Source: Lentinula raphanica
Taxonomy: Eukaryota > Basidiomycota > Agaricomycetes > Agaricales > Omphalotaceae
Length of the DNA: 64,000 nucleotides
Assembly: GCA_027919835.1 (NCBI GenBank)
Contig: JANVFP010000004.1
Span: 1,054,001 to 1,118,000 of the forward strand
Direction: 5' to 3'
In this document: piece by piece, positions 47,747 to 58,472 of the stretch
Numbering within the stretch: the stretch's first letter is position 1
Layout: each line of letters starts with the position of its first letter
Notes under the pieces: model-generated
What the model was told of the DNA's origin: nothing
The model's input: the letters and a program-made list of their open reading frames with translations, nothing else
Databases searched by the model: none
Position numbers and translations under genes: made by a program

Positions 47747-48188
47747 GGGACGTTCAGAGTAGACTTAATTTTTCTAAGAAAAATTAGCTTTGTCACTTAC
47801 TTAAGTTTGCCCTAGTTTGCCTTGTCACCGGGGGGTCTAGCCCGGTTCCCGTTCCTTCCAATTTCGCTGATTCCCGAATTATGAAATAATGTCATATGCA
47901 AATGATGTGACATTGATAGGGCAAGCGCCCATAGATAACATGCGCGCTTAAATTCACTGCACTGAAAATGTACGAGATATCAATCAAGCGCACATCTTAT
48001 CTGCAGGCGTTAATTTTATCAGTGTCACATTACCCAATATGACATGGGAACAGAAACCGGCACTTGCGGCAGTGTCTGGTGACACAGGTTTAACCTGATG
48101 TGATGCTCTGTGACCAGCTGTGATGGCACATGCTTTCTTAGGCCATTTAAGTTTTTTTAAGAAAAATTAAGTCTACTCTGAACGTCCC
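47747..48188. mobile_element. MITE with TA target duplication (GGGACGTTCAGAGTAG ends)
   Basis: A 442-base element with about 35-base inverted ends (GGGACGTTCAGAGTAGACTT, then AATTTTTCTnAGAAAAATTA) flanked by TA at 47745-47746 and 48189-48190; ATT on both sides is an alternative reading. No ORF. A TA duplication suits Tc1/mariner-type mobilisation. Its middle (GGGGGGTCTAGCCCGG and GC-richer DNA) differs from the AT-rich surroundings it landed in. Confidence 0.8.
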
Positions 48189-48199
48189 TATTGAGTATA

Positions 48200-48700
48200 A
48201 TAAATATATTGAATGAAATAGACTATCTAAGTGTTGGAGGACACTAGATGTGCTAAAAATAGCATATAGATTATCTATATATAATGCCTGATAGTTTTGG
48301 TATAATTTAAAATAATGAAAATTTTTATACTTGTCATGTATTTTTTTTCATTTTGCATTTCAGAGCCAACAAAGCAACCCTGATTTTTTGGAATATTTTT
48401 AATGATTTTTTCAGATTTTTTGCTACCTGATAAGATCAAGTTTTATTTTTAAACCAATTTCCTTTTTAGGCAGTTTTGATGTGCCTGAGGTAACCAGAAC
48501 ATCACTGCCGCTATTTTTGGATTTTCCTGTAATTTTTAGCATTTCAAGATCAATAATGTCATATTATACATTTTTTCATTCAAAAAAGCAAGAACCCAAG
48601 GTAATGACATAATAATGTAACCCTAATTTACCTGATTTCATAATTGCCGTAAATGTAAGATATGCGACATCCAGAAGCATTGGCATCATGTGCCCTTTTA
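48200..48700. repeat. Copy of the dispersed AT-rich repeat
   Basis: Shares with 50210-50640 the order: TTTTTATACTTGTCATGTAT, AGCCAACAAAGCAACCCTGA, TTTTTTGCTACCTGATAAGA, TTTCCTTTTTAGGCAGTTTT, GATGTGCCTGAGGTAACCAG, CCTGATTTCATAATTGCCGT. Its first part also matches the arms at 44700 and 45370. No coding capacity visible. Confidence 0.65.
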
Positions 48701-49217
48701 ACCCTGCCACCTTCTCCGCCTAAAGGCTCTTGTCACAAACACATAGGGCACATTCTGTGACCTAGAACAAGGTGTATGGAACTTATATAAAGGATTCTTG
48801 GTTGTACATTTTCAATATATGATGATCCTATTTTGTAATATAATATTTTATTTTGAAAATTTTCAAAAACCTCAAAATGTCAAATCCAATCCACCTGACA
48901 AATAAAAAAATTTGGACAAAAAGGTTTTTTGCACCGGCGTTTATAGGTGCTTAACTATATATGAAAGGTACTTTCCATACCGTAACAATTTCTCACTTGC
49001 CAAAGGCTCAAAATCAACTCAGATTGCAGTTTGCTGACAGTTTTCAGCAGACAGATGCCTATCCATGTAGTTCACTAGGCTGTCAGTTGTAGAATCAAGT
49101 AAGGATTCAGCTATCAGTGACCATACTTCCTTCTGAGCTCAGATACTAGTACATTCATTAATGACTTTTCTACCTCCTGTTCTTGATATCAAATATTTTT
49201 TTTTTGCACCAGATCAC
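48701..49217. other. No gene recognised
   Basis: AT-rich spacer between the dispersed repeat and a copia LTR. No open frame with a motif and no paired repeat was found. Confidence 0.4.
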
Positions 49218-49329
49218 TGTTGGAACTAAAGAGAACATTCAGTCGTAGTAAACAAGACTATAAGTATATTCATATCTAAAAAGAACACTGTAGATATATA
49301 GTATATAAGCATAATGTGCATAGGACATA

Positions 49330-49775
49330 CATCAGGAAAAATACCTTCAGCCCAGAGAGCTTAGAGACACCCCCCAAAAGCCCAGGCTTTCCAAGCTTCC
49401 CCATCAGGAAAAATACCTTGGGTTCAGAGAGCCTAGAGACACCCCCCAAAAGCTTAGGCTTCCCAGGCTTCCCAGAGATTCTCAAAGATTTCCAAAGATT
49501 TTCAAAGCAACTCAGGTAAGCCTGAAGACATAAGGTTGACTTAAAATCATTTCAAGAACTTGAAACTGCCTGGAATTTTGGGGGTGTCTCCAGGCAACCT
49601 GGGCCTAGATTTTTCCTGATGCCAGAGATTCTCAAAAATTTTCAAAGATTTTCAAAGCAACTCAGGTGAGCCTGAAAACATAAGGTTGACTTAAAATTAT
49701 TTCAAAGACTTTAAACTGCCTGGAATTTTGGGGGTGTCTCCAGGCAACCTGGGCCTAGATAGATTTTTTCTGATG
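49330..49775. mobile_element. CATCAG-family MITE, copy D (outer, host of copy E)
   Basis: CATCAGGAAAAATACC... to ...TTTTTTCTGATG, flanked by TA (49328-49329, 49776-49777). It is split by copy E after GCTTCCC; removing E and one CC leaves about 224 bases, the family length. Inner signature GAGACACCCCCCAAAA and GGGGGTGTCTCC present. Confidence 0.85.
49402..49621. mobile_element. CATCAG-family MITE, copy E (nested in D)
   Basis: 220 bases, CATCAGG...CCTGATG, flanked by CC (49400-49401, 49622-49623). About 90% alike to the outer copy D over the shared parts (CAACTCAGGTnAGCCTGAAnA, GACTTAAAATnATTTCAA), so a young member jumped into an older relative. Confidence 0.85.
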
Positions 49776-49938
49776 TAGAAATAGAGACATACCTCAGCCG
49801 TAGTGAACAAGGTTGAGGAAAAGAGATAGGCGACGACACGATGAGTATATAAATGATTAGGTAATATTCAGTTTTCTGACTTGAATGTATTGCTTTGCGA
49901 TACACTTACAGTACAACCGATGGAACTTTCTGGCAACA

Positions 49939-50200
49939 CTCCCCCTCAACAAAATCCAGTTGGGACAAATCCCAATTGATGAGTTGCATTCCAATGAATA
50001 TTCCCACTGAGAGCTTTAATGAAAATGTCGGCTAGATTTTCCTTCGACGGCACTAATGCTGTAGCAATATCACCTTCAAGGATAGCTTCATGAATCTAGT
50101 GACAATGAATCTGAATGTGCTTGTTGGCATTTGTGATTTGAGTCGAATTCATGTTGTTAAGAGCTGAAGTGGAATCGACGTGCATGATGATTGGTTCACA
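49939..50200 (-). pseudogene. Ty1/copia RNase H C-terminus
   Basis: Across frames the minus strand reads HVDSTSALNNMNSTQITNAN, KHIQIHCH, IHEAILEGDIATALVPSKEN, LADIFIKALSGNIHWNATHQ, LGFVPTGFC: the ADIxTKAL ending of copia polyproteins, followed at once by the polypurine tract and LTR. Frame changes and stops show decay. Upstream pol is missing, replaced at about 50210 by the AT-rich repeat. Confidence 0.7.
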
Positions 50201-50209
50201 TTGGGGAAA

Positions 50210-50637
50210 GGTGTCTGAGGGTACTAGGTGTAATAAAAATAACATGTACATCATATATACTTAGATTTAATATGATTTGGAATGATAACATTTTTTACAC
50301 TTGTCACGTATTTTTTTTATTTTGCGATTTCAAGGCCAACAAGGCAACCCTGAATTTTTTGAGTATTTCTTATGATTTTTTCAGATTTTTTGCTATCTGA
50401 TGAGATCAAGTTCTATTTTTGGACCAATTTCCTTTTTAGGCAATTTTGATGTGCCTGAGGTAGCCAATATCTCATTGTAGCTATTTTTGGTTTCCTCTGT
50501 CATGTTTTAGCACCTCAAGATCAATAATATCATTCTATGTTTTTTTTTAATTCAAAAATATTATAACCCAAAAAAAAATCAATGACATAATAATCTAACT
50601 CTAATTTACCTGATTTCATGATTGCCGTAAACATAGT
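50210..50637. repeat. Second copy of the dispersed AT-rich repeat
   Basis: Same order of blocks as 48200-48700 (ACACTTGTCACGTATTTT, GGCCAACAAGGCAACCCTGA, GATGTGCCTGAGGTAGCCA, CCTGATTTCATGATTGCCGT), about 85% alike by eye. Ends where the ACTTCGCGAAGT element starts. Confidence 0.65.
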
Positions 50638-50852
50638 CACTTCGCGAAGTGCAGTACAGCTTCGCAAAGTAAATTTATTATAATATACCTATCAAATAAT
50701 AAAAATATTATTAAATATTATTAAATATACTAAATAGCCGAGCATCCCCTGGAGCCCTACTGGCCTACCCGGAAGGATTTTTTAAGCTTCGAGAGCAACT
50801 TCTGTTACTTTGCGAAGCTGTGGTGAGAACTTATCGGATTACTTCACGAAGT
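50638..50852. mobile_element. Small element with ACTTCGCGAAGT ends
   Basis: Opens with CACTTCGCGAAGTGCAGTAC then AGCTTCGCAAAGTAA and closes with TTACTTTGCGAAGCT then ATTACTTCACGAAGT: nested inverted motifs of about 12-16 bases in both ends. The centre is an ATTATTAAATATT-rich run and a GC-richer block. No clear target duplication, so exact borders are uncertain. Confidence 0.5.
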
Positions 50853-50971
50853 TTCTACAGCTATGGGTGATTGTAAGTCCCAGTGCTCATCAGCATACTG
50901 CTTGGAATTTTTCCAGATACATTCAGGTATCTTCATCATTTTCAGTGTAAGTGGATAGGTGCAGTCATCTG

Positions 50972-51196
50972 CATCAGCAAAACTGACCTGGTGCCTAGGC
51001 TGCCTAGAGATACCCCCCAAAACCTCAGCAGTTTAAAAACTTTGAATTTGCCTGAAAAAGCCTGAGCAAGCCTGAGTTTGCCTGGAAAAGCCTAGGCAAG
51101 CCTGAGTTTGCCTCAGATTTCTTTGGGTGCTTTGGGAGAGCCTAGGTTTTGGGGGGTATCTCTGGGTTACCTAGGCCAAGGGTACTTTTCCTGATG
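50972..51196. mobile_element. CATCAG-family MITE, copy F
   Basis: 225 bases flanked by TG (50970-50971, 51197-51198). Differs from copy A at only a few positions, for example GAGTTTGCC for GAGCTTGCC, indicating recent spread. Confidence 0.88.
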
Positions 51197-51240
51197 TGCA
51201 TGGTAGTTCAGAATGCTGTTGTTGCCAACCTTAGTGAATA

Positions 51241-51474
51241 CTGTCCTTTCGTGTATGGAGGCGACGGTCACATGCGCGTCACAGTTGATTGATAGGCGAC
51301 GGAGAAATTTTGGGTGTGACATAAACGACCGGAACTATTTTTCGGCTATTTTCTCCCTATGTCACGGCCGGAATGGAAGCAACCAGCCATTTTTGGACCG
51401 TGACATCACGCAAAATAGGCAATGCAATGGGTCAAACGTGACCATGACCGTCACCTCCATACACAAAAAAACAG
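51241..51474. mobile_element. MITE with TA duplication (GTGTATGGAGG ends)
   Basis: 234 bases with inverted ends CTGTCCTTTCGTGTATGGAGG / CTGTTTTTTTGTGTATGGAGG followed by nGACGGTCA, flanked by TA at 51239-51240 and 51475-51476. Internal GTCACGG/CCGTGAC and TGACCATGACCGTCA motifs. No ORF. Suits a Tc1/mariner-type non-autonomous element. Confidence 0.75.
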
Positions 51475-51476
51475 TA

Positions 51477-52189
51477 CAGTGCTCTGAAGTGGGAATGACC
51501 AGTTTCACCAACAAAAAGCACAGAAAGGGAATGCTAGCTGGAGAAGGGGAAAAAGCTTAAAGAATCCTGGTGGGATCCAACAGCATACTGGAGTGGTTCA
51601 TTGGTCCTTTCAAAAGACCTGTCCATCAAATGGGAGGGATATACTAGGAAAAAGCAAGTATCTCAACTGCAAAGTTTAAATAGTAATTACTTTGGAAAGA
51701 ACCTACAAGATACACCCAGGTATCAAGGAGTAGCTTGGTTATAGAGAATTGGTTGCTGGTGATTTTTTGGTTGGGTGTCAAAACTGGTTCTGACCAGGGA
51801 GTGTAGATTTTATTCACTGCTTTTGACAAGGTTGAACACTATATTCGAAAGAGTTTGTAGGTTGAAGCAAGTAGAATCTGGTCGGCATGCAGATCATCTT
51901 TTTTCATGATTAGATCTGTAGGCAGTCTATGAGCCTTCATCACTTTTTTTGGTTTTCCTAGTCAGTACAAAGATGTACCCAACAGGTATCGATCTTCTTC
52001 TAATGCCAAAGAGTTGTTGACATGCTGCAGCTGTGAATTGTTGAGCACAGTGCCTTCCAATGAGATCAATTGAATCTATCCAGTTTTTGATTTTTCTAGC
52101 ATCTCAAAACTGCTCATTATCACTATCATAGTGTTCATTGATAAAGGGAACAGGAGAAACCATTTGAAGATGTTACCTTGAGTTTCTAA
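51477..52189. other. No gene recognised
   Basis: Short open frames only, without motif. No inverted repeat pair. Possibly decayed transposon sequence. Confidence 0.4.
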
Positions 52190-52319
52190 CATCAGAAAAA
52201 TACCTTCAGTTCAGAGAGCCTAGAGACACCCCCCAATAGCCCAGGCTTCCCAGAGATTCTCAGAGATTTCCAAAGATTTTCAAAGCAACTCAGGTAAGCC
52301 TGAAGACATAAGGTTGACT
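52190..52319. mobile_element. CATCAG-family MITE, copy G, 3'-truncated
   Basis: Begins CATCAGAAAAATACCTTCAG and follows copies D/E through CCTGAAGACATAAGGTTGAC, then stops where copies H and I begin. The right half is lost. Confidence 0.7.
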
Positions 52320-52534
52320 CATCAGCAAAACTGACCTGGTGCCTAGGCTGCCTAGAGATACCCCCCAAAACCTCAGCAGTTTAAAAACTTTGAATTTGCC
52401 TGAAAAAACCTGAGTTTGCCTGGAAAAGCCTGGGCAAGCCTGAGTTTGCCTCAGATTTCTTTGGGTGCTTTGGGAGAGCCTAGGTTTTGGGGGGTATCTC
52501 TGGGTTACCTAGGCCAAGGGTACTTTTCCTGATG
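52320..52534. mobile_element. CATCAG-family MITE, copy H
   Basis: 215 bases flanked by CT (52318-52319, 52535-52536). Same as A and F but with a short internal deletion in the GCCTGAG repeats. Confidence 0.85.
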
Positions 52535-52536
52535 CT

Positions 52537-52760
52537 CATCAGCAAAATCATCCTGTCTCTGGAGACTTCAGGGACACCCCCCAAATCCTGAGCAATCTCA
52601 GAGTAATAAAAGTGCTTTAGAGTTTCTGGGCATCTCTGAGCATCTTTGAAGATCTCTGAGGGTGCCAAAATTTCTCTGAGAGAGTTGAAAGAGATAAAAT
52701 CTCTCTAGGATTTGGGGGGTGTCCATGGAGTCTCCAGAGACAGGTGTGATTTTCCTGATG
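52537..52760. mobile_element. CATCAG-family MITE, copy I
   Basis: CATCAGCAAAATCATCCTGTC ... GACAGGTGTGATTTTCCTGATG with inner GGGACACCCCCCAAATCCT and AGGATTTGGGGGGTGTCC. The left flank CT is shared with copy H and the right flank is TC, so its own duplication was lost or rearranged. Middle built of AATCTCTGAG-type repeats. Confidence 0.8.
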
Positions 52761-53119
52761 TCCCCTTTTGCCGCTGCCTGTTTGTCCTCTGCACCTGCAA
52801 CTATGACTAGTTGTGTAGATGGTAATGGCTCACCTACTACAACAATACTGCTCCATAAACATTCATCAATTGCTACAACAAACAACTCTGCTCACAAGAG
52901 ATTTTGGCTATTGAACAGGCTATTGAACATTGACCCTCTCTGATCACATTCAGCCTCTGCCTTTTGCACTCAGATGGGACAAGAAGTAAAAGTTAGCCAA
53001 CACTGGGCCAAAGCCCATAACATTCAAAGCAAATCATGGAGGGCTACATAATGGTACAGGATAGGTAAGGATGTAGCTGCAAACCACTACATATATACAA
53101 ACAATGAGAACATACATGA
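52761..53119. other. No gene recognised
   Basis: Spacer between MITE copy I and the DIRS-like inverted arms. Only short frames without motif. Confidence 0.4.
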
Positions 53120-56100
53120 TATAAGGAAGAGGAGGGAGGGTGAAGGAAAAACAGGCAGATCAAGGTTAGATCTATGTAGATAAGAGTCAGTACAATGTGG
53201 AGGCTTATCAGACATGATCAGAGCGCACTGAGACACTAAAAACTCAAGATCTAGTCAAGAAAACAACTCCTAGAGTGTCTGATCTCCTTAAATCTGTCTG
53301 GATGTGCTTTGATATCTGTTCAGTGTCTTGATAGTGAAAAATGTGAAATTTCATACCAGATTCCTGTATCTGAGACATCTCTGGAAGGCCTGTAGTCTGT
53401 ACAGATATAGAAATGTGCTGAACAGTGAAATCAGAGCTCAGAAAGAGCTAAGAAACATGCAGGCAGCCTCACCCAGGTCAGAGATAGTGGCGGAAGGAAA
53501 GGAAGAATGGGAGATCAAAAATTGATGTTTCAACTCGCTTTTATAGGCCTCTGCTCAGACTTCTGGTACCTGTAACAGCCACATCACTTTAAAACAGCCC
53601 CATGATCATTTGCCTGATGCATGTGAAGATGGGATTATGTACAGCTATCAGCTGATGATTCAGGCGCCCTATAAGCGCTGAAAATGTCCAAAATATGTCT
53701 AGGAATCCATGTGATGAGTCTAGGCATGGTCCCAAGTGATATAGAGATGCTGGGAGTGAAATAACACACAAGTATTTTAAGTGTGCATTTTAAAATGAGG
53801 ATTGCCGAAGAACCACTAAGCCAAATGTCTTCAAAATTGTGTGCATCTTGAAGAGGACAGCAATCTGCATATTTTCATCTAAGACACCTATAGGCTTGGT
53901 CCAGGAATGCTTTGTGTAGAATAGAGAATATTTCAAAAGCTTTATTAAAGCATTCTGAAAAAATATGAATAACTCAGCACAGAGTGAGTATCATTATAGG
54001 GTCATAGTGGACAACTTGTAGGGACAATAGAGCTCTGTATACGTACACAGTATAGTAGCAAGAGCACTTGAGGGTTAGCCAGCAATTAAGTGTATTCATG
54101 TACACATTAGATATGATGAAGGTGAAGACCTTCATGTACATACCTGATGTGACAAATAGTGCACTACAATTGCGGGGAGATGATCTGTTGTTTGCAGAGG
54201 CCTGCAGAAAGGCTCCCTACCCTTGGAATCCGCTTTTATGTCGACCTCACTATCACGCTATTTTTGGGCATCTACAAATCATATCCCAATGGCAGATTTG
54301 AGCATGTCAGAGAACCAACTCAGGTCTCTATGCACTTCACCATTGATAGGGATGTGATGAAATTGAAGTGTCTTGCCACTCATTTTGGGATACATTTCTG
54401 TGAGAGCAGGCCTGGCCCATGGAAGAACATTGAGTGGCCAGTTCAGAGAGCCTGTGAGGTGCTGCCAGTCTCTGAGTGCAGCTTTGCAATTGGGAGATGA
54501 GAGGAATGTATGGATGGCTTCCACAAGTCCATCTATGGATTCCTGAGTCAAAGAGATGGAGCCTTTCATGATATCTGTCAAGAAACCAATGATCAAGAGC
54601 CAGACTCCCCAGTCTTGTTTTCTGTCTTCATAGGGGCAGTCAATCATGTTCCAAAAGATTAGAAGCTGTACTTGTCTCTTGGGACACCTCTTGCCATGAA
54701 AAGTGATCAGATTTCTCTTGAAGTCTCAGCCAAAGAAGTCATCCATGTAGACATGTAGATTAGGGATTTCTAGCTTCTCAGTCCCAAACCAACAGAGGAG
54801 TGCAGACACAGAGCACCAACAGCGAGGAGATGTTCTAGTTCCAAAGACCAGTCTCCTGACAATATGAAATCTTTCTTTCAACAGATACAACTTGGCACAG
54901 TTGCCAGAGAGGATGAGCAGGGAGATTGAGGAAAGCTTTGGCTACATCACTCTTGAATAACACAAGCTCCTCATTAGGGTGCTCTTTGATAACATCATTG
55001 AGCACCTGGCCAAAAGTGTGCATATCATTATATTTGATTTTGGCCTCCTCTCTGGGGATACCATCATTGAGACCTGATGCAGTTTGGTCCATGACAACTC
55101 TGGCTTTCCCCTTCTGCCAGACTACAAACATAGGGGAAGCCTTCATGCCAGGTAAGAGTACAAAGTCTTCTGGTAGTGCTTCTGACCACCTCCCAGCAGC
55201 TACCTCTTGATCTCTGTGAGCTTTAAGTGCAGCAATGTCTACTTCCTCAGTGACATAATTCTTTACTTTCTGCTTGCATTCCTCTTCCCACTCTGCTTCA
55301 TAGAAAGGCCAGAATCCTTCTCTCAGTGAGCGGATTACAGAAGTGACAAAGGGCTGATTGGGATGGGTGGATAAGAGGAGTTCCAAGCGATCCACATTGA
55401 AAGGAGTTTCAACTTTGATATAACTAGACATAGATTGCAAAGTAGCAAGAATTTGAGGATTGTTCAAGAAATGTTCAGGAGGTGAAGGTAGAGGAGGTGC
55501 AGTCATAGTAGATGTGATACTGGGAGGAATAATGTTACAAGATGAACTAGCAGAAGACCATAGATAGTCACATCGACATGAAGGCAGATTCCAAGGGTAG
55601 GGAGCCTTTCTGCAGGCCTCTACAAACAACAGATCATCTCCCAGCAATTATAGTGCACTATTCATCACAACAGGTATGTACATGAATACACTTAATTGCT
55701 GGCTACCCTCAAGAGCTCTTGCCACTATACTGTGTACGCATACAGAGCTCTATTGCCCCTACAAGTTGTCCACTATGACCTAGTGATGATACCCAGTCTG
55801 TGTGGAGTTATGCACACTTTTTCACCAAAGTGCTCAGAATGGTCTGGTACAGCTTTTGATTTACATTTCGCTCTACACCACGCAGTTCTGGACAGATCCC
55901 TTAGGTGTCTTAAGTGAAAATATGCGGCTCCATGTCCTCTTTGGGATGAGAACAAATTTGAAGGCATCTGGCTCACTGGTTCTCCCACAATTGTCATTTC
56001 AAGTTGCACACTCAAAACACAAAAAGCGGACTTGAGTGTTATTTCACTCCCAGAGTCTCTAGATCACTCTGAACCATGCCTAGACACATCACATGGGTTT

Positions 56101-56690
56101 CTGGATATATTTCGGACATTTCCAGCGCTTATGGGGCGCTTGGATCATCAGCTGATAGCTGCACATGGTCCCATCTTCACATGCATCAGGCATATCATGA
56201 TGGGGTTGATCTGGTCCTGATGGTGGCTGTTACAGGTGCCAGAGGTCTGAGCAGAGGCCTGTAAAAGTGAGTTTCATCATCAGTTTTTGATCTCCCATTC
56301 TTCCTTTCCTTCCCCCACCATCTCTGACCTGGGTGAGGCTGCCTGCATGTCCCCTTGCTCTATTTGAGCTCTGATTTGACTATCCAGCACATTCCTCCAT
56401 CTGTACAGACTACAGGCCTTTCACAGGTGTCTCAGATACAAGAATCTGGTATGAAATTTTGCATTTTTCACCATCAAGACACTGAACAGATACCAAAGCA
56501 CATCCAGACAGATCTAAGGTGATCAGACACTGTAGAAGTTGATCCCTTTGCTAGATCTTAGGTTTTTGGTGTCTCAGTGCGCTCTGATCATGTCTGATAA
56601 GCCTCTACATTGTACTGACTCTTTAAGAATCTACATAGATCTAACCTTGATCTGCCTGTTTTTCCTTCATCCTCCTGCTCTCCCTGAGCA
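53120..56690. repeat. DIRS-like fragment between 1.1-kb inverted arms
   Basis: 53120-54250 and 55560-56690 are inverted copies: GAAGGAAAAACAGGCAGATC against GATCTGCCTGTTTTTCCTTC, and further in GGCAGCCTCACCCAGGTCAG against its complement, and ACTATACTGTGTACG against its complement near 55730. The 1.3-kb spacer holds reverse transcriptase and RNase H pieces on the minus strand. Inverted termini are known for DIRS elements, whose ends are complex; here the arms could instead come from two facing copies. Confidence 0.65.
54279..55647 (-). pseudogene. DIRS-like reverse transcriptase/RNase H, copy 1
   Basis: The minus strand reads MTAPPLPSPPEHFLNNPQIL, VDRLELLLSTHPNQPFVTSV, LREGFWPFYEAEWEEECKQK, then the RT core KGKARVVMDQTASGLNDGIP, YNDMHTFGQVLNDV and VLFKSDVAKAFLNLPAHPLW. 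After several stops and frame changes comes LTGSLNWPLNVLPWARPALT, EMYPKMSGKTLQFHHIPING, VHRDLSWFSDMLKSAIG, the DIRS-type RNase H part. The phrase SDVAKAFLNLPAHPLWQL is characteristic of agaricomycete tyrosine-recombinase retroelements. The YxDD region is damaged, and no recombinase domain is seen. Confidence 0.75.
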
Positions 56691-56773
56691 CCATCTTCAT
56701 CTCAACACTCTGTATAGCTCCCCATCGCTCTGAATCACCAGATCCTCTTGCTATCCATGCTGCTACACCCTCC

Positions 56774-58472
56774 ATGTCCAAATATAGCCAGATCTATGCT
56801 GATCAGGCCTCATCTAAGCCCTTCAGACACCTTGATCTTGCTCAAACTCTCCCCAAGTCCTTATCCACCAAGATCAGAGCAGATCAGAGTGCTGCTGAGG
56901 CCTCTAACTCCCTCAATCCTGCACAAACTCGCCTCAAACCCTTATCTGATCAGATCAGGCCAGATTGGGCCAGATCAAAGTTGCTCCCTTCTTCTCAAAA
57001 GTCCTCTAACATGTCCTCTCACTCTCAGATCACATCTAGCTCGCTTCCTGGGCGCTCCATGGGCGCTTCTAGCTCCTCTAAACAGGGTAGAGCTCATGTC
57101 CACTTCAGGTCTGTGTCTCCTCATCCCTCTGATGTTCCATCTTCCTCTGCTGCTCCCCACTTGTCACCTCCTCCCTCCCTTGCTGCCAGGCTCTCTGATG
57201 ACCCTGAGCAAGCTCTGGAGTTTCAGGCAGTCAGTGAATAAGCCAGGACTCTGCAGGAAGTTGTTGAACAGTTCAGAAATGAGGAGCTCAATGCTATGGA
57301 AGCCTTTAGGGCTATTAGTAGAGATATCTCATCCAATGATCCTGTTGTATCCCAAGATTATGTGTCTCAAATCATGGATATTCAGAGAGAGACCAATCAG
57401 TTCAAGAGAGACAAACTCAAAGGAAAGGAGGCTGCTGTTTCAGCTGATCAGAATGCTGTCTTTCATGAGGATGCTGTCAATGAGGCTGCTTGGGCTAGCA
57501 TGCAAGCTAGATTCAAGAGCTGGATGATGAGCAAGCCCAGCTTGACTCTGGTGCTGCTCCTCAAGATCCAGAGCCTATTCTACAGGCTGGGAGAGATGCC
57601 TGGGTTAGGCTTCTTGCCTCTCCTGTCAAACCTACTCCTACTGCTTCAATGCTTCCTGCTGCACTTCTTGAAGCTGCTCCTCACTTGGCCCATCTATCAG
57701 GTCCCTCTTCTCTTCTTGCTCATGTGCAGAAAACTTGGGAGCTCAAGAATCTGTTTGCTGCTGAGAGCAATCTGGACCCTGTGGTATCACTGTTGGCTGC
57801 TCAGCCTTTCTCTGACCCTCTCCCTATCTCTCTGTTGCGCCTCATTGTCAAGGATCGCTTTGTTGACTTTGACAAAATTTATGCTGCACTGGTCAGCTTC
57901 TCTTCAGCTACCTATGATGATAGCAGAGATTTTGGCTCAGAGTACAAGCTGGTTCGTAAAGACCAAGTACTCAAGTCTGTGCCTGTCACTTCTGAGTCTC
58001 AATGGCTCCGAGTTTTGATGCATGGACTGCTCCATTGCTCAAGATTTATCCACATAGAAAAATTGAGCTGGAGACATACAAATCTCAAATTATGAAGTAC
58101 TTCAGATCTTCACCTTATGATCCATCTGTGGCAATCAGAGTTGATAAAGAAGCTAGGCAGAAGGCTGCCAATACTCCATTTGATCTGGGCAATCCAGAGA
58201 GCTTCCACACTCTTCTGCTCAAAGAGTTGTTATCTGCTAGGAAGAGGCCTTCTGGTGGTAGTTCATCATCTTCCTCTCCCAGTTCAAAGCGTTGTGACAC
58301 ACCTTGCATCCTTTGGAATGAGAAGAGGTGTTCAGAGCCCTATCCTAATAACAGGAAGCATGGCTACTGCAGTGAGTGTGGGGAACAGCACAGAGCCATT
58401 GACAATCAATCCTGTTATGACCAGCTCCAAAAGCGTCGCAGAGAGAGTAGAAAGCGCTCTTCAAGGGCCTAA
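56774..58472 (+). pseudogene. DIRS-like gag, copy 2
   Basis: Begins MSKYSQIYADQASSKPFRHL at 56774, Ser/Pro/Gln-rich, stops at TGA 57239-57241, continues through frame changes with LQEVVEQFRNEELNAMEAFR, MDIQRETNQFKRDKLKGKEA, TWELKNLFAAESNLDPVVSL, YKLVRKDQVLKSVPVTSESQ, and ends with a Cys/His motif CILWNEKRCSEPYPNNRKHG then CSECGEQHRA. A coiled nucleocapsid-like protein by position, directly before RT. Several frame shifts, so inactive. Confidence 0.6.

Larger units (their letters stand above)
49218..49938 (-). repeat. Ty1/copia LTR, interrupted by nested MITEs
   Basis: On the minus strand the LTR begins TGTTGCCAGAAAG at 49938, directly after a polypurine tract (GAGGGGGAG) and the end of a copia pol, and ends TTCCAACA at 49218, the usual TGTTG...CAACA border. 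Removing the MITE pair at 49330-49775 plus one TA leaves about 275 bases. TATATA-type sequence at 49840-49850 may be its promoter. The partner LTR is not in the window. Confidence 0.65.
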
